DNA of 64,000 nt from Saccharomycopsis phalli (GCA_020342235.1 CP073212.1:992001-1056000), one strand, 5' to 3'; shown: positions 7,713-18,735, numbered from the stretch's first letter. The notes: generated by a model from the letters alone, not told the origin. Numbers and translations: made by a program.

Positions 7713-9836
7713 TTATTGGCTGACATTGAGCAGGACCATTTCAGTGACCAATTCGCTCTCGAGAGCATCTGGCTTGGTGTTTGGTAATGCAGTGGTGTTT
7801 TCGTTGATTTTCTCATCTGCATTGGTTATGCCAGTTGTGTCGTTGTGTTTTGCCCTGTATTGGTCATTTTCCTGGCCATTGGCCTCTTCTTGTTTGTCTT
7901 TTATTACTCTACCAATCTTTTTCTCTCTTTCCTCTTTCTTTGTGTCTCTTTCCTCTTTCTTTTTCTCTCTTTCCTCTTTCTTTTTCTCTCTCTTCTCTTC
8001 CTTTTCCTCCCCCTTTTCCTCTCCCTCTCCCTCCCTCATTGTCTTGGGCAAGGACAACCCATTCATCTCCTCGTCAGTACGCCCATAAAGCTGGAACCAC
8101 CAGCGGACGTTTTCGCTGTTGGGATACAACACATCGCCAAGGTCACTGTCATTGGACGAAAACTGGCTGCGCCGCGCCAAAAAGTAGTCCCACACCGAAC
8201 GAGTCTTGGCCGGCAAATCTAGAGAGTGCTTTTCACGGTCAGAGTCCACGAGAAAGTTGCCATATTGGCACGAGTGCAAGTGGTAGAATAGGCGGCGGAG
8301 AAACCGCTCGTTGAACGCAAAATGGCGGGGAAACTGCACAAGCAACTGGTAGACGCAGTCGAGGAACTGCTGGAAGATGGGCGCGGTGAACTTGACGTGC
8401 TTTCGCTTCTTGAAATGGTTGGTCAACTTGTTGAACGACTTGGATGCCGAGCTGAGCGCGTCGGAGTTGAGAAGCGACTTTGCTTCGGAATCCGACTCGT
8501 CGTCGGCATGCCGCTCGGTGTCGCTGACAAACCGCGTCTCTGAGGACAAGTGCCCCGACCGCTCCTTGAACCGGTGACCAAACGAAAACCAGTCCTTCTC
8601 AACAAGCACCATGAACCCGTCCAACGTGCGGAAATACGGATCCAAGCAGATCTGGGCCAACGCACAAACCTGGGTCGTCCGGTCCCATCCGTCGGAACAG
8701 TGCACTAGACAGTGGCTGCGGTTAAGGTGCACTGTCTTGACCACCAAGTCGACCCCCGCAAGAAGAAGTGACACGTGACGTAGCCACCCGGTGCGGCTCA
8801 ACGCGCCCGCAGTGAGGCCGGGTAGCTGTGCCGCCACGTCGCTGCTGGACAAGAGCCCCGCCACCTTGCTGTGCGAGTCGCGCATCACGTGGATGTTGTC
8901 AATGCCGAGGAACTTGCGTTTGCAGTGCGCATAGTTGTCAATGATTTCAGTGCCGGCGCCTAATGCGGTTTGTGCCATTGCGTTCGCAGCCGGTCGCGCG
9001 TCCACGATCAAGTTGCTCTGCCGCCCGTGCTCCAGCCCCGGCGCGTTGCTGCCGAAAACCGCAGCTAGCAACGTCTCGTCTTGCACCGAGCGGTTCTGGC
9101 CGAGCCCGGTCAACGGCTGTGCCGACCGGGTGATGGTGCACCCGGACTGGCGGTGGAAGTACGTCAACACCGGGATGCGGCCCTTGGACCGGAACCGTGC
9201 TGCGTACCGGAGCACGCTGTCGGGGATCAGCGCCGGCACCACGAGCTGCGGCGGATACGTCTCACAAAGCAGGTAGGACGCGTTGACGTCCGAGATGCGC
9301 CAGGCGGCCGAGATACCCTGCCGCTGGATCTCCGCCGCAAGACTGTAGATGCGCCAGCTGTCAAACGGCCGCTCCAAGGGCACGGGACAGTAGAGAAACG
9401 CATAGAGCTGGGTCACCGCCGAAAGACAAGTGAGCCGCCGCACGGACTCAAACACGTCGCGCGCCGCCCGCACGTCGGTAAAGTCAAACGACACATTGAC
9501 AAAGTCCTTGCCCTTGATGCTGATGCTCGCGCCCCGGTGCAACCCCGCAATGTCCCTGAGGCTCTGGAGCACCGCCTGGGTATCTTCGCCGTCGCTTGGA
9601 TGCACCACGTCTAGCAAGCTTGAGCCCAGTCGCAACTCCACGCTGTCGATTATCGGATAGCACAACCAGAGTTCGCGCGGAGGCGCCTGGTGGTAGGTGA
9701 AGATGAGATGGTGGGTGGTGAGGTGGAGATCGCCGCGGTATTGTCGGCCCCGCTTATATAGCGTCACGCCGCCGGCCTTGGGTTAGTGGGGTCTCAACCA
9801 ATGTCAACGTACTTTGGTGATTTTTAAATACTCCAT
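7713..9836 (-). CDS. YMR1: Myotubularin-related PI3P phosphatase, spliced
   Basis: The coding sequence is complement(join(7713..9776, 9813..9836)), giving 695 aa. Exon 1 encodes MEYLKITK and joins in phase to AGGVTLYKRGRQYRGDLHLT, which rebuilds the expected start of the PH-GRAM domain. The long exon alone begins only with a GTG. The catalytic domain carries HCSDGWDRT (about residues 367-375), the Cx5R loop of active myotubularins. The enzyme removes the 3-phosphate of PI3P and PI(3,5)P2 on endosomal and vacuolar membranes. The C-terminal tail has Lys/Glu repeats (KKEEREKK-type) around residues 590-630, then a low-complexity end. A double CACGTG lies 43-55 bp upstream of the ATG. Confidence 0.93.
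9777..9812 (-). other. 36-nt spliceosomal intron of YMR1
   Basis: Donor GTACGT, branch motif CACTAAC and acceptor AAG, with only 4 nt between the branch motif and the exon. Removal joins phase-0 codons and restores the conserved N-terminus. Confidence 0.88.
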
Positions 9837-9878
9837 GGTTTTCAATCTTGCATGGTGATTTAAACGCCGCTAGCTGGC

Positions 9879-9891
9879 CACGTGACACGTG
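9879..9891 (-). promoter_or_regulatory. Overlapping double E-box CACGTGACACGTG upstream of YMR1
   Basis: Two CACGTG cores one half-turn apart lie 43 bp before the YMR1 start. This is the consensus for Cbf1 or other bHLH factors. The role is inferred. Confidence 0.5.
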
Positions 9892-9984
9892 CTGATTATA
9901 ACGTGACAAGCATGTATTGATGTGGCGGCATGTGAAAAGAGCATTCATCTAAGGTGTAATGGTCATATTTACTGTGCCTAGCCT

Positions 9985-11290
9985 TGAATAATAATAATAA
10001 TTATTATTATTATTAATGAGTCATTGTTTAGTTAACTATTTGCTTAATCTGCCATATTTATGAGCCATATATCTAATGGGCCATGTGTTTAATGTGTCAT
10101 GTTTAGTTAACCATATGTTTAATGTCATATTTAATAAGCCATGTCTAATGAGCTATGTTAATGAGCTATGTTAATGAGCCATATCTAATGAGCCATGCTT
10201 AATGAACCATTGTTTAATGGGCCATATATTTAATTAACCATATTATTATGTGTCATGTTTAATGAGACATTGGTTAATATGTCATGCTTAATGTGCCATG
10301 TTTAATGTGCCAAGTTTAATGTGCCATGTTTAATGAACCATGTTCAATTAATTGTTCAATGCGTTATTTGTTTCCTGAGCCATATGTTTAGCTAACCATA
10401 TGCTTATTGTGTCATGGTCAATGTGCCATTTTTAATCATATATTAATGAGCCATGTTCAATTAACCATTGCTTAATAAGCCATTTGCTTAATGTGTCATG
10501 TTTACTTATCCATTGTCAATGGCAGCCTTGAGTTGATTAGGTATCCAACAATAAAATGGCGTTATCTATAAACATACAGCCTTGTTTATCCCGTCTACAA
10601 ACGTTAATTGGCAGGTATTTTTGATTCCATAGCAGTTTTGTTGAGAAATAACCCGGTTGCCTGTCGCTGGATTGAAATTTACAGAAATGTCTTGTTTAAA
10701 AGCTTGGATAAAGAAGTTTATTGTATGTCGTACTGTTGGGAAATTTCAGTCATGTATTGGTGATCTAAATGAGCTATGGAGTTTGGTAAGCAGTTGAAGA
10801 GTGTAAGGTGGATCATTTGTGATGATTGGTATGGACTGATGGTGACTGATTGAAAAATTCTTGGTTCTGATGATTTATTGATTGAATAGTCTATTGAGTG
10901 ATTGATATATAATTGAATGATTGAATAATCTATTGACTGATTGATAATTGAATGACTGAGAATTGAATGATTGACCGATTGAATAATTGATTGGCTGATT
11001 TAATGATTTAATGATTGGTAATTGAACGATTTATGATTGAACGATTTATGATTGAACGATTTATGATTGAATAATTGATGATTGAATAATTGATGGAATG
11101 ACTGATTTATGATTGAATAATTGATGGAATGACTGATTTATGATTGAATAATTGATTGATTATGATTTATGATTGATTATGATTTATGATTTATGATTGA
11201 TTATGATTTATGATTGATTATGATTTATGATTGATTATGATTTATGATTGAATAATTATTTTAATCCACTGTCCATTAATAATCCACTAA
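9985..11290. repeat. Long AT-rich degenerate repeat tract
   Basis: There are three parts. The first is a short ATT microsatellite (about 9988-10015). The second is about 500 bp of a degenerate 12-16-bp unit built on GCCATGTTTAATG (to about 10515). The third is about 400 bp built on GATTGAATAATT and GATTATGATTTAT (about 10850-11255). No gene is seen, so the region between YMR1 and MOH1 is essentially simple-sequence spacer. Confidence 0.75.
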
Positions 11291-11429
11291 ATGCTTCACA
11301 ATCGCTCGACTTAAACAATTTCTGAATAATTAAACTTGTTAATTTGCCCTCTGCTCATCACCAATCCCACTAGACACATGCGTTCCCGGGTAACCTCATC
11401 TCATCCATCCCCAATCCAAGGGGCTCAAC

Positions 11430-11814
11430 ATGGGGCTTCGTTCTTCAGAGTACTTGGAGAAAAACGGCGCCGCCACTATTTTCGCCTGTCGCCGGTGCGG
11501 AACGCATCTTGCTGCGTCGTCTCTGTTGATCTCAAAAGAGTACCGGGGCCATACCGGGACTGCTTACTTGATGGCCAACATGTGAGTAGTGCCAAGAGGA
11601 ACGAGTCTAGGATACTGACAATAGGATAAACGTGGCGCCAGGGAAAATTGCGCAGCAGGAAATGGTTACGGGATTATATATTACTCAGAAAGTGCATTGT
11701 CACCAGTGCCATGTCAATGTCGGATGGACATATCTCAAGGCACGAGACAAGGCGCAGTTGTACAAGCAAGGGAAATTTGTCATGGAATTGGCAAGAGTGG
11801 TTCCGGCCATTTGA
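11430..11814 (+). CDS. MOH1: Yippee-family zinc protein, Moh1-like, spliced
   Basis: The coding sequence is join(11430..11581, 11625..11814), giving 113 aa. The spliced product has the whole Yippee fold: CRRC (residues 20-23), HLAASSLLISKEYRGHTGTA, GLYI before CHQC (76-79), then VGWTYLKARDKAQLYKQGKF. The four Cys are the zinc ligands of the family. Yeast Moh1 is a small, stress- and stationary-phase-linked protein, and Yippee domains resemble cereblon/Mis18 folds. Neither exon alone would be called, since the first ends with the intron and the second has no ATG at its start. The exon 1 CTG codon falls at a position that is hydrophobic in the family. Confidence 0.93.
11582..11624 (+). other. 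43-nt spliceosomal intron of MOH1
   Basis: Donor GTGAGT, branch motif TACTGAC and acceptor AATAG directly behind it. Splicing in phase 2 rebuilds ...LMANMINVAPG..., as expected for the family. Confidence 0.92.
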
Positions 11815-12624
11815 GTCCATGACTTGGTCCACAACTTGGCCATATTGGATTCTGGTTATTATCCTATGTTTGTCTACTTTGCACACTCCTCTGGGTGTTT
11901 CATCAGCACAATGCCTCTAGATTTTTGCAATAATACACTTAGATGTTTGATTTCTTAATGTAGTCGGACACCAGCTGGCACGTGGTACGCAATATTTTGT
12001 ATGTAGCAAGTCTTGAGAACATGATGGTTTTATGGGTATTTACCAGCATATTCTAAATAAATTGGAAATGCTTCTATCGATTTGTACTGTTTGAATAATT
12101 TACGGAACGGCTCTTTGCTTGAGCACCCATTAAGAAGGAAATTATTAAATGTGAACGTCCAATAATCTTGACTATTTGAAATATACAACTTCCTCATCAA
12201 ACTAGCTTTTCCAAATACACACAGAATATTAATAGAAATTAAAATATTAATAGAAATTAAAAATATTAATTAATCAACTACGCAAATTAGTCAAAAGGCA
12301 TGGTGATACCACCAATGCTATGAGACATGTCATTTTGGACCCCTATGGGTAGTGACTGAGACATGCCTAATCTGTATACCTATTAACTTGGTAGCTTGAC
12401 CTGAGACAAATGGGCATGGAAATCAGTTGGAAATTTACTCTATACGTACTTTTATTAACAAAAAATATTATCCAACCACATTTGGAGTGAGTAGTTTTGG
12501 TAAATTACCATGAGGACGTAACGTAAGCTGCCACCACAAACCACTGGGACCTTACTGCTAATATTATTTAATTTGTGGTATATAAGCAATGAGATTTCCA
12601 GAAAATAGCATCAAATATTCACCA
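11815..12624. other. AT-rich intergenic region, no gene seen
   Basis: This contains a short duplicated AATATTAATAGAAATTAAA near 12225-12260 and a TATATAAG box at about 12580, 45 bp before the next start. Nothing else is recognised. Confidence 0.6.
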
Positions 12625-13011
12625 ATGCAATTCCAAACACTCTTTACTGTCGCTTCTATTGCTTTGACTGTTGCTGCTGCACCAGTTGACCAAACTTCTC
12701 CTGCACCAACTGGCCAAACTACTACTACACCAGTTGACCAAGGTACTACTACTTTGACTACTTCATTAATCCAATCTGCTACTCTGTCTGGGCTGGCTAT
12801 GACTAACACTACTTCTTCTATTAACCCACAACACACTCATGTCCACCAGCACAGAAAAAAGCCACATGGATGGAAGAAGTATTTGCCATGCTATTGTCGT
12901 TTCGGTTTCCATAGATTTCCTAGGATTGGTGGCCCTCATATTCCTGTCCCACGGAACCATTCACTGTTGCATTCTCACCTACGTCAAATTAACGGGACCA
13001 CTTTAATTTGA
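12625..13011 (+). CDS. Small secreted Thr/Pro- and His-rich protein, 128 aa
   Basis: I chose the ATG giving MQFQTLFTVASIALTVAAAP, a textbook signal peptide with cleavage after AAA or AAAP. An upstream ATG at 12589 adds 12 residues and would bury it. The mature protein starts with a Thr/Pro/Gln-rich segment with a repeated PVDQ...TT pattern, likely O-glycosylated. It then turns basic and His-rich, with two close Cys in LPCYCRFGFHRF, and ends with NGTTLI. The 3' end lies inside a dispersed repeat also found near 5.45 kb, so the present C-terminus may be acquired or shortened. No family is recognised. A cell-wall or secreted effector-like role is only a guess. Confidence 0.6.
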   Translation: MQFQTLFTVASIALTVAAAPVDQTSPAPTGQTTTTPVDQGTTTLTTSLIQSATLSGLAMTNTTSSINPQHTHVHQHRKKPHGWKKYLPCYCRFGFHRFPRIGGPHIPVPRNHSLLHSHLRQINGTTLI

Positions 13012-13090
13012 TGATGGTAGCTTTTGACAAAAGTATCAGTGGGGAACAGCATTGTGTTGGTCACAATTCACAATTCACAAATTACAGCCA
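12990..13090 (+). repeat. Three-copy dispersed repeat, copy 2
   Basis: It shares CCACTTTAATTTGATG, CAAAAGTATCAGTGGG and a following GGTCACA...TTACA with the copy at 5450-5535. It overlaps the last codons of the small secreted gene. Confidence 0.6.
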
Positions 13091-13227
13091 TGGTATGAAC
13101 GTCATATTCTCATTTTAATTACGACTCAACGCTGCTGGACGGCATGTATATACAAATAGATTTATAATACACATACAAGACTCGTGCACATGTAAGATAA
13201 AGAAATATATAAAAGACAACTTTAACT

Positions 13228-13395
13228 AGTTGAGGACCTTGAATTCACAAGACCGTTTGAAGTTGAAGGTGGTTTTTGGCAAAAAATGCAATGTGCAATA
13301 GGGTCGTATTGGTTGCAGTTTACTAATTGCAGCTGTAATATATGTATAATAATACATAAAAATTTGCTCTTCAATTTAGTGGACCTTCTGTAGTA
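13228..13395 (+). repeat. Three-copy dispersed repeat, copy 3 (uninterrupted)
   Basis: It aligns with both halves of copy 1, including GTATAATAAT at 13344-13353, where copy 1 carries a solo LTR, and GGACCTTCTGTA near its end. It is the empty form of that site. Confidence 0.55.
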
Positions 13396-13404
13396 ATGAT
13401 AATA

Positions 13405-14000
13405 TTTACTTTTGTATTTAGCTATATATTGTCTCCAGCATTACGGCTATTTGTCGTGGTTAACTAACCACTACAGAATAGGTAACAGTATTCAAGATGG
13501 AGGCCGGGGTAGCTTCCCAGACTCAGCCACAGAATACAGTAGCGCATATGCTGATCAGCGGTAACCACTGTCTGATTAGTGGACAACAGCCTCTTACGAG
13601 GATTGGCGTTCCCTATAAGAAGGCCGACCGTTTGCTGCAAATATAACGGTCACAAGACTAATTCAGCTGGATATCTTTATCTAGCAAAACCCAATCCGGT
13701 TATCCAAATCCCAAAAGAACAAAACAAACAATTAAGTAGTTTATAGTTCGCTGTAATATCATGTCTAATCGGGGTAGACCTATAAGCTAGGACAAATATA
13801 TTTTCACTCAGGAACATCATGAGGCAGTATTGCTGATTAAAACCCACATCAACTCTCAAATAGTCGTCTAGGATTAAACTTCAATTTGAGCAGTTGTATT
13901 GTTGATATATAGTACTTGTAGTGGTTGTGTAAGAAACCTGGTCTGCAAAACACTTTTCCAAGCCACTTTTCCAAGCGTGTGTGTATCAGCTGGTGTAGAC
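13405..14000 (-). mobile_element. LINE-B 3' end relic, interrupted by a solo LTR
   Basis: The segments 13405-13451 and 13795-14000 (minus strand) match the LINE-B 3' UTR: TTTGTATTTAGCTATATATT, the CACTCAGGAAC stretch and the GTAAGAAACCTGGTC stretch seen in other copies. The LTR at 13452-13794 splits it. No reading frame remains here. Confidence 0.7.
13452..13794 (+). mobile_element. Solo LTR, family B (copia-like), copy 1
   Basis: It starts TGTCGTGG and ends GGACA, about 343 bp, with a CTATAAGAAGG box in the middle and a gag start near the end. It aligns over its whole length with 34040-34384 and 35708-36049. Target duplications are no longer clear. Fossil. Confidence 0.82.
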
Positions 14001-14497
14001 CTGCTCTGATGCATGTTACAGGCCCATGAGCCAATATGACTAGGGCAAAAACAAGTGATTGGTTCGGTACGGCAATATCTGTCTATGGTTCCTGTATCAG
14101 ATGCCGTGGCGAGTCTGGGCGAATTTCAAACTTGCTATGCAAATAGCTAAGGACAGTTGTATATGATTGATGAAACGAACGAGTCTTATGCCTCTTTGAT
14201 ACTTTACTTTTGGAAGCATAATTCTTGGATAACCACATGTCACAATGTTTTGAGTGGATTCATTTTCTGGTGGCATAATCATTCCAATGGTACCCAGAAA
14301 TCAATTAATTGATATTTCAGTTCTCTTTGCCAATGAGAAAATATCCATCCAAGGTGTTCTGAAGCAAATTATTTGCTGCCGTTGCAATTTGAAACTGACA
14401 TTATCCTTGAGGTAGCGGTGTGAGGCATGAAAAATATCCATGTCAAACCACCAGATCACTACAAATACTGACCATTCTAGTCCACTTTTAATCATCA
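14001..14497. other. Spacer with no gene seen
   Basis: AT-rich sequence between the LINE relic and the 327-aa secreted gene. No repeat or RNA gene is recognised, and the promoter of the next gene lies here. Confidence 0.5.
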
Positions 14498-15481
14498 ATG
14501 AACACTTTGGCCATCTTTCACATTCTTTTAGCCATGCTCTTTATGGAGCTCGGCCTTGCATCTCCGGTCGATGTTGCCCTTGTCGCTCGGGACACTGACA
14601 TCGAAAAATTGCTTAATTCTGGGGGTATGACAGGTAAAAATGCTCCGTATGTCAGACGGAAAAAGAAAGGTCCGTATAATTGTCTCAATGAGTATACCCG
14701 AAACGTGGTTCTTGCATACACATATCTGCCAAGATTCGAAAATATCTTTATTCAAGGATTAGGAAAGTCTCCATATGAGACGCTTTTTATTCTGTCAGCA
14801 CTATTTCCCCACCGAAACTTGAAGAAGTTGTTTCAGCCACAATCTACAGTATGGGATGCTGGCTGGATCAAGACGTTTTGGGAAGATCCTGTGAAAACTC
14901 CAGAGGAGGAGACTGTTCGCCATATGGATGATTTTACATCATTGGGAATAGAATGCTATGACACAGAAGGCATTTGGGAGAATAATAATACGTACATGAA
15001 GTTGCTCGGTTTAGTGGGAACAATGACCAATAAACAGAAGAAGAAATTTGAGGACTTATCTGTTGAAGGAGAAAAGGACGGGATTCGGAGACAAGGTGCC
15101 ACTGAATACATGTCAGCCATTAATAACCTCTTTTTAGTCGACGGACATCTTCGTGACGAAGTTCGATTCCAAGAGGCGTTTAAATTTGGCAATGTTTACA
15201 GCAAGGAAGACCTTAATAATCGTTTGAAAACCTTTAAAAATGCAGAAATTGTTGGAAAAATTACTGAAGAGAACAATATGCGTTTTTGTAAGGTTGATCA
15301 GGTGTTGGTTCATTACAGCCTCCAAGAGTTTGGTCCAATCATGAAGAAGGGACTTACTCTCAAGGACCGGGCGGCTCCAGACAATGTGCGATTAAATAAT
15401 GCGTGTATAGCCACTCTTGGGTCGTTGGATGACATGGATTACTGTTTCCCAAACAGGTATGGAGAATGCAACAGAGCTTGA
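14498..15481 (+). CDS. Secreted protein of unknown family, 327 aa
   Basis: The N-terminus MNTLAIFHILLAMLFMELGL followed by ASP is a strong signal peptide with cleavage near residue 22. A basic site (RRKKK, about residues 53-57) follows after about 30 residues and could be a processing site. The rest is soluble with no membrane segment, contains about six Cys spread over the chain (NCLNEY, IECYD, RFCKV, NACIA, DYCFP, GECNRA) and has several N-x-T/S sites. The spread of Cys fits disulfides in an extracellular protein. I do not recognise the family. It lies alone among LINE and LTR remains, a setting typical of fast-evolving accessory genes. The frame is intact. Confidence 0.75.
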   Translation: MNTLAIFHILLAMLFMELGLASPVDVALVARDTDIEKLLNSGGMTGKNAPYVRRKKKGPYNCLNEYTRNVVLAYTYLPRFENIFIQGLGKSPYETLFILSALFPHRNLKKLFQPQSTVWDAGWIKTFWEDPVKTPEEETVRHMDDFTSLGIECYDTEGIWENNNTYMKLLGLVGTMTNKQKKKFEDLSVEGEKDGIRRQGATEYMSAINNLFLVDGHLRDEVRFQEAFKFGNVYSKEDLNNRLKTFKNAEIVGKITEENNMRFCKVDQVLVHYSLQEFGPIMKKGLTLKDRAAPDNVRLNNACIATLGSLDDMDYCFPNRYGECNRA

Positions 15482-16084
15482 ATTCAGCAGGTTTAAATAA
15501 AGCTCAACGAGGCAATAAATAGTATCAAATATATGTCACCATGCGGAAGTGTTAGTCCAAGCCCAATCAGAACTACTGGATAGCCAGATTTTGGCCCTGT
15601 AAGGACGAAAAAAAATTTGAGCCTCATAAATAGAGCGTAGATTCGCCGTCACTTTACAGACGCAAAATCAGTTCATTCCCTTTGAGGATTCTACATGTTA
15701 GTGCTGGATGGGTAGATTTTTTTACAGCATCACAAGGGCGGCAGGTAGTCCTATGAGTATGAATCCACAGCTCCTTCTGAGTCATCTCTCTTCAACAGTT
15801 GAAGATCAAGTCGAAAGTTTATCCCCATTTCAAGAGTGTTCTCTCGAGTCAAAACTTGGCGGCGTCGTCCTTTGTTTTTTAGACAGTGAAATGTCTCTCT
15901 CACCCTCTGGATAAGCCTAGTATAGCTATAGAAGTAAATAAACATATTATTATTGTCGTATTTCAGCGGCTTACCGACTGAATCCATAGATACTAAACAT
16001 GACTGATCAATAGCGGGACAAGCTTTGTCTATACACAAGTGTGTGGACAATGCCTAAGCGAAATGTTATGCAGTGGTTGTTAAC
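15482..16084. other. Spacer with LINE-like 3' scraps
   Basis: About 15890-15955 carries, on the plus strand, a LINE-A-like end (CTCACCCTCTGG, AAGCCTAGTATAGCTATAG, then ATAAACATATTATTATT). No coding gene is seen. The short frames here are not supported. Confidence 0.5.
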
Positions 16085-18735
16085 CACGAAATTAATCATG
16101 ACTAACCATTCCGGTAAATCTAAACTTCAATAATTATTATTATTGTTGATACATAGTACTTGTAGTGATTGTATAAGAAACCTGGTCGCCATTGTTATCA
16201 TGTTTGACCGCCGAGTCTCACTATGTGTTGGAGGATTCAGGTTCCAACGCTTTTCCAAGTGTGTTGTATATTTCATCAATGTCTGATAGAATTCGGACTC
16301 TTAGGAGCTCTGAGAATCCGAGGTCGTGTACTATGAAGGGGAGGATGCCCCATATCGTTTGCACTATGGGTCTTTATTACCAAATTGTTTGAGTAACAAG
16401 CCATCCGAGAGGCTTTTTCCACCGAGTAATTGAGATATTAAACTGAGGATTGCCTTGAATTTGCGAGGGTCTATATGAAAGGAAGTTTGATTTTATCCGG
16501 TGGGTGCACTTTGAGCCGCATGGCTCTAAACTTTAATAATAATAATATTTATTTAAGGCTATAGCTATACTAGGCTCCCAGGGGAGATTTATACTTCGCC
16601 GTCTATGACTAAGGACGGTGCTGCTATATAGTCGTCGAAAGAAAACTCTGCAGCAGAGATAAAAAACTTTCGATCGGAGCTTGTAAATATGTAAGGTAAT
16701 GAGCATTGGAGGGGCAATGAGTTTTTCGCCTAGATCTTTGGAGGTAACTTTAGCCACCCCCTCCCCAAGGTACTAACTCGGTAGCCCTCCTAACGTGCTG
16801 TAATAAAAAGGGAAAGCTACCGGTCCAGCACTGACGAGTAGAATTCTATAAGATTTTTAAGCTTCGCCTTATCTGAGAAGAGGATGCGAGCTTGAGTAGC
16901 GTTGGTAATTCCTTCAGGAATCTGTGCTTGGGCCTGAGAGTCCAATAGTATTGGGCATGTGAAATCGTGAAAAATAGATGGTGCAGCATCCTCACATCGG
17001 CTGCATGATGGGCTCGCTTCGGCATCGAATAAAGTCTTAGTTTTATGTGAGACTAGGCTTTGGCCGCTAAGGAGTTGACTGATTTTGCTTAGTGCTCGTT
17101 TGGGCCCAACTAGTGCTTCTGAAAGTAGTAATGTTGACTTTTCAGTAGTAACTTGAATTGGACCTCGGCGTAGCGTTGTGTAGTGAGTCGGTAGTCGGAT
17201 TTCATTGGAGTCAATGAGTTCTTGCCATTCCTTGGTTACTTTTTTCCTTGTAGCTTCTTTTAAAACAGAAATTTTTCTTTGTTTCAGCAGGGCCATTTGT
17301 TGTGTGGCAGCTTCCATTTCAGTCTGATCTTGAATTAGTTGCTCCGCCCTCTGATTGATTCTTGAGGAGACGTCTTCAAAGGATCGCTGGTAGGGAATGC
17401 TGATGTTGAGGACCGCGAGTGTCTCTTTGATGAGGGGATACGCGTGGAGTTCATTGTTTGCGACGCCTGATTTAATCTGCGTGTCTATGCTCTTTTGTAT
17501 GGGGTTGCTGGGATTGGTATTAGTGAACCACCTGGTGCACTTGTCAATAGCAATTCGTTTGAGTAGAAGTGATAGTGGAAGAGAGCCTGACTCAATGTTG
17601 AGGATGCCAATTGCAGTTGGTCTTAGCATGCCCAAGGCCAGTCGTAGAGCGATGTTGTGACATACCTGTATCTTGTTCCTCTGACTCTTGTTGAGCTTGA
17701 AGTAGAAGGTCTCTAGTCCGTAGGATATTATCGGGAGCGTGCATGTTTTGAACAAGGTGAGCGTGGTAGTTCCTCTTGTGCCGTGTGTAACGCGACTGAG
17801 TGTTTTAATACGCTCTGTCACTTTTTTGGCGCGGGTAATTATAGACTTGATGTGTTCTGTGAATCGTAGTCGTTTGTCTAGAGTAATTCCCAATAGTTTG
17901 ACCACCTCCGATTCGTCTTTCGTCTGTCCATTTGGAAGGCGTAGGACCGAGCCGGTGGTGCTGGGGTGGAAGCGAATGTATTGTAGCTTTTTGCCATAGT
18001 CGAAACTAGTGTGGTTTTCTCGTGCCCATTGGTGGCAGATCCTTAGGCTCTCCGAGAGGGCCTTCTGGATCGTTCTAAACTTTAATGCGTGCCAATATTG
18101 GTTGGGAAGTGTGTCACTATTAGAGGTAACAGTTTCCAGACGCTCTTTGGTTACCTATTAGGAGGCCATTGAACATCTGGATGCGGGATCGTTGTAATTC
18201 CTGCATTGGTGATGAAACATCTTCGAGTCGTTTTTGCTCTAGTGAATGATCTGTTCGTCGTTCAAACATTCGGACTACTACATCAAACGCTCTGATATCT
18301 GGGGTAAGGAGCTGTTTTATTTAGCATATCTGCAATAAGAGAGCATTTATGAATCATGACTCTTGTGTTTCTATCGTTCTGAGTAGTTTGGAACAAACTG
18401 AAGCGGACCGAGTTTTGGCTTGATGTGTTTATGAACCATCTTATGGATTTCATTATTGTCAAGGACTTGAGTAGGATCTTCTGTAGTGGAATACCACTTT
18501 CGATGCAGATGATAGGGGTGGGCATGGACACAAGTAGACCTAATGTCATTCTTAGAAATGAGTTGAATATTAACACTGACCTGACCCCGCTGGGTATTTG
18601 TCATGCTATTATAGAACTCCTCGATTCCATATGATATGATTGGAACTGCACATGTTTTAAACAAATTTTTATCGTGGTGTGTCCCGTGGTTCCTCGTGTC
18701 ATTCTGCTTGAGTACCTTGTCTGTTTAGCAGCCCG
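16085..18735 (-). mobile_element. LINE-B relic (non-LTR), split by a LINE-A insertion
   Basis: On the minus strand, 18735-18074 encodes diverged reverse-transcriptase thumb sequence (FKTCAVPIISYGIEEFYNSM, ESGIPL). The relic continues at 16536-16085 with the C-terminal part and the 3' UTR (GTAAGAAACCTGGTC type). Both parts align with the plus-strand relic at 44.9-46.2 kb. Several stops and frameshifts interrupt it, so it is old and dead. A younger LINE-A sits at 16537-18073. Confidence 0.75.
16537..18073 (-). mobile_element. LINE-A, 5'-truncated, with 12-bp target-site duplication
   Basis: This is a minus-strand non-LTR element of about 1.54 kb, whose frame is open from its 5' break (about 18073) to a stop at 16817. 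The protein begins in the RT region (QKALSESLRICHQWARENHT), then VKLLGITLDKRLRFTEHI and CTLPIISYGLETFYFKLNKS, about 200 further residues and a terminal C-x2-C-x8-H-x3-C knuckle (CSRCEDAAPSIFHDFTC). The palm motif YxDD and everything upstream are absent. The 3' UTR ends in an AATAAT-type tail. The flanks are TCTAAACTTTAA at 16525-16536 and 18074-18085. It resembles I/Jockey/Tad-group LINEs. Confidence 0.9.

Noticed and set aside
17397-17999. Plus-strand frames opposite the LINE ORF
   Set aside because: They are shadows of the LINE-A reading frame on the minus strand.
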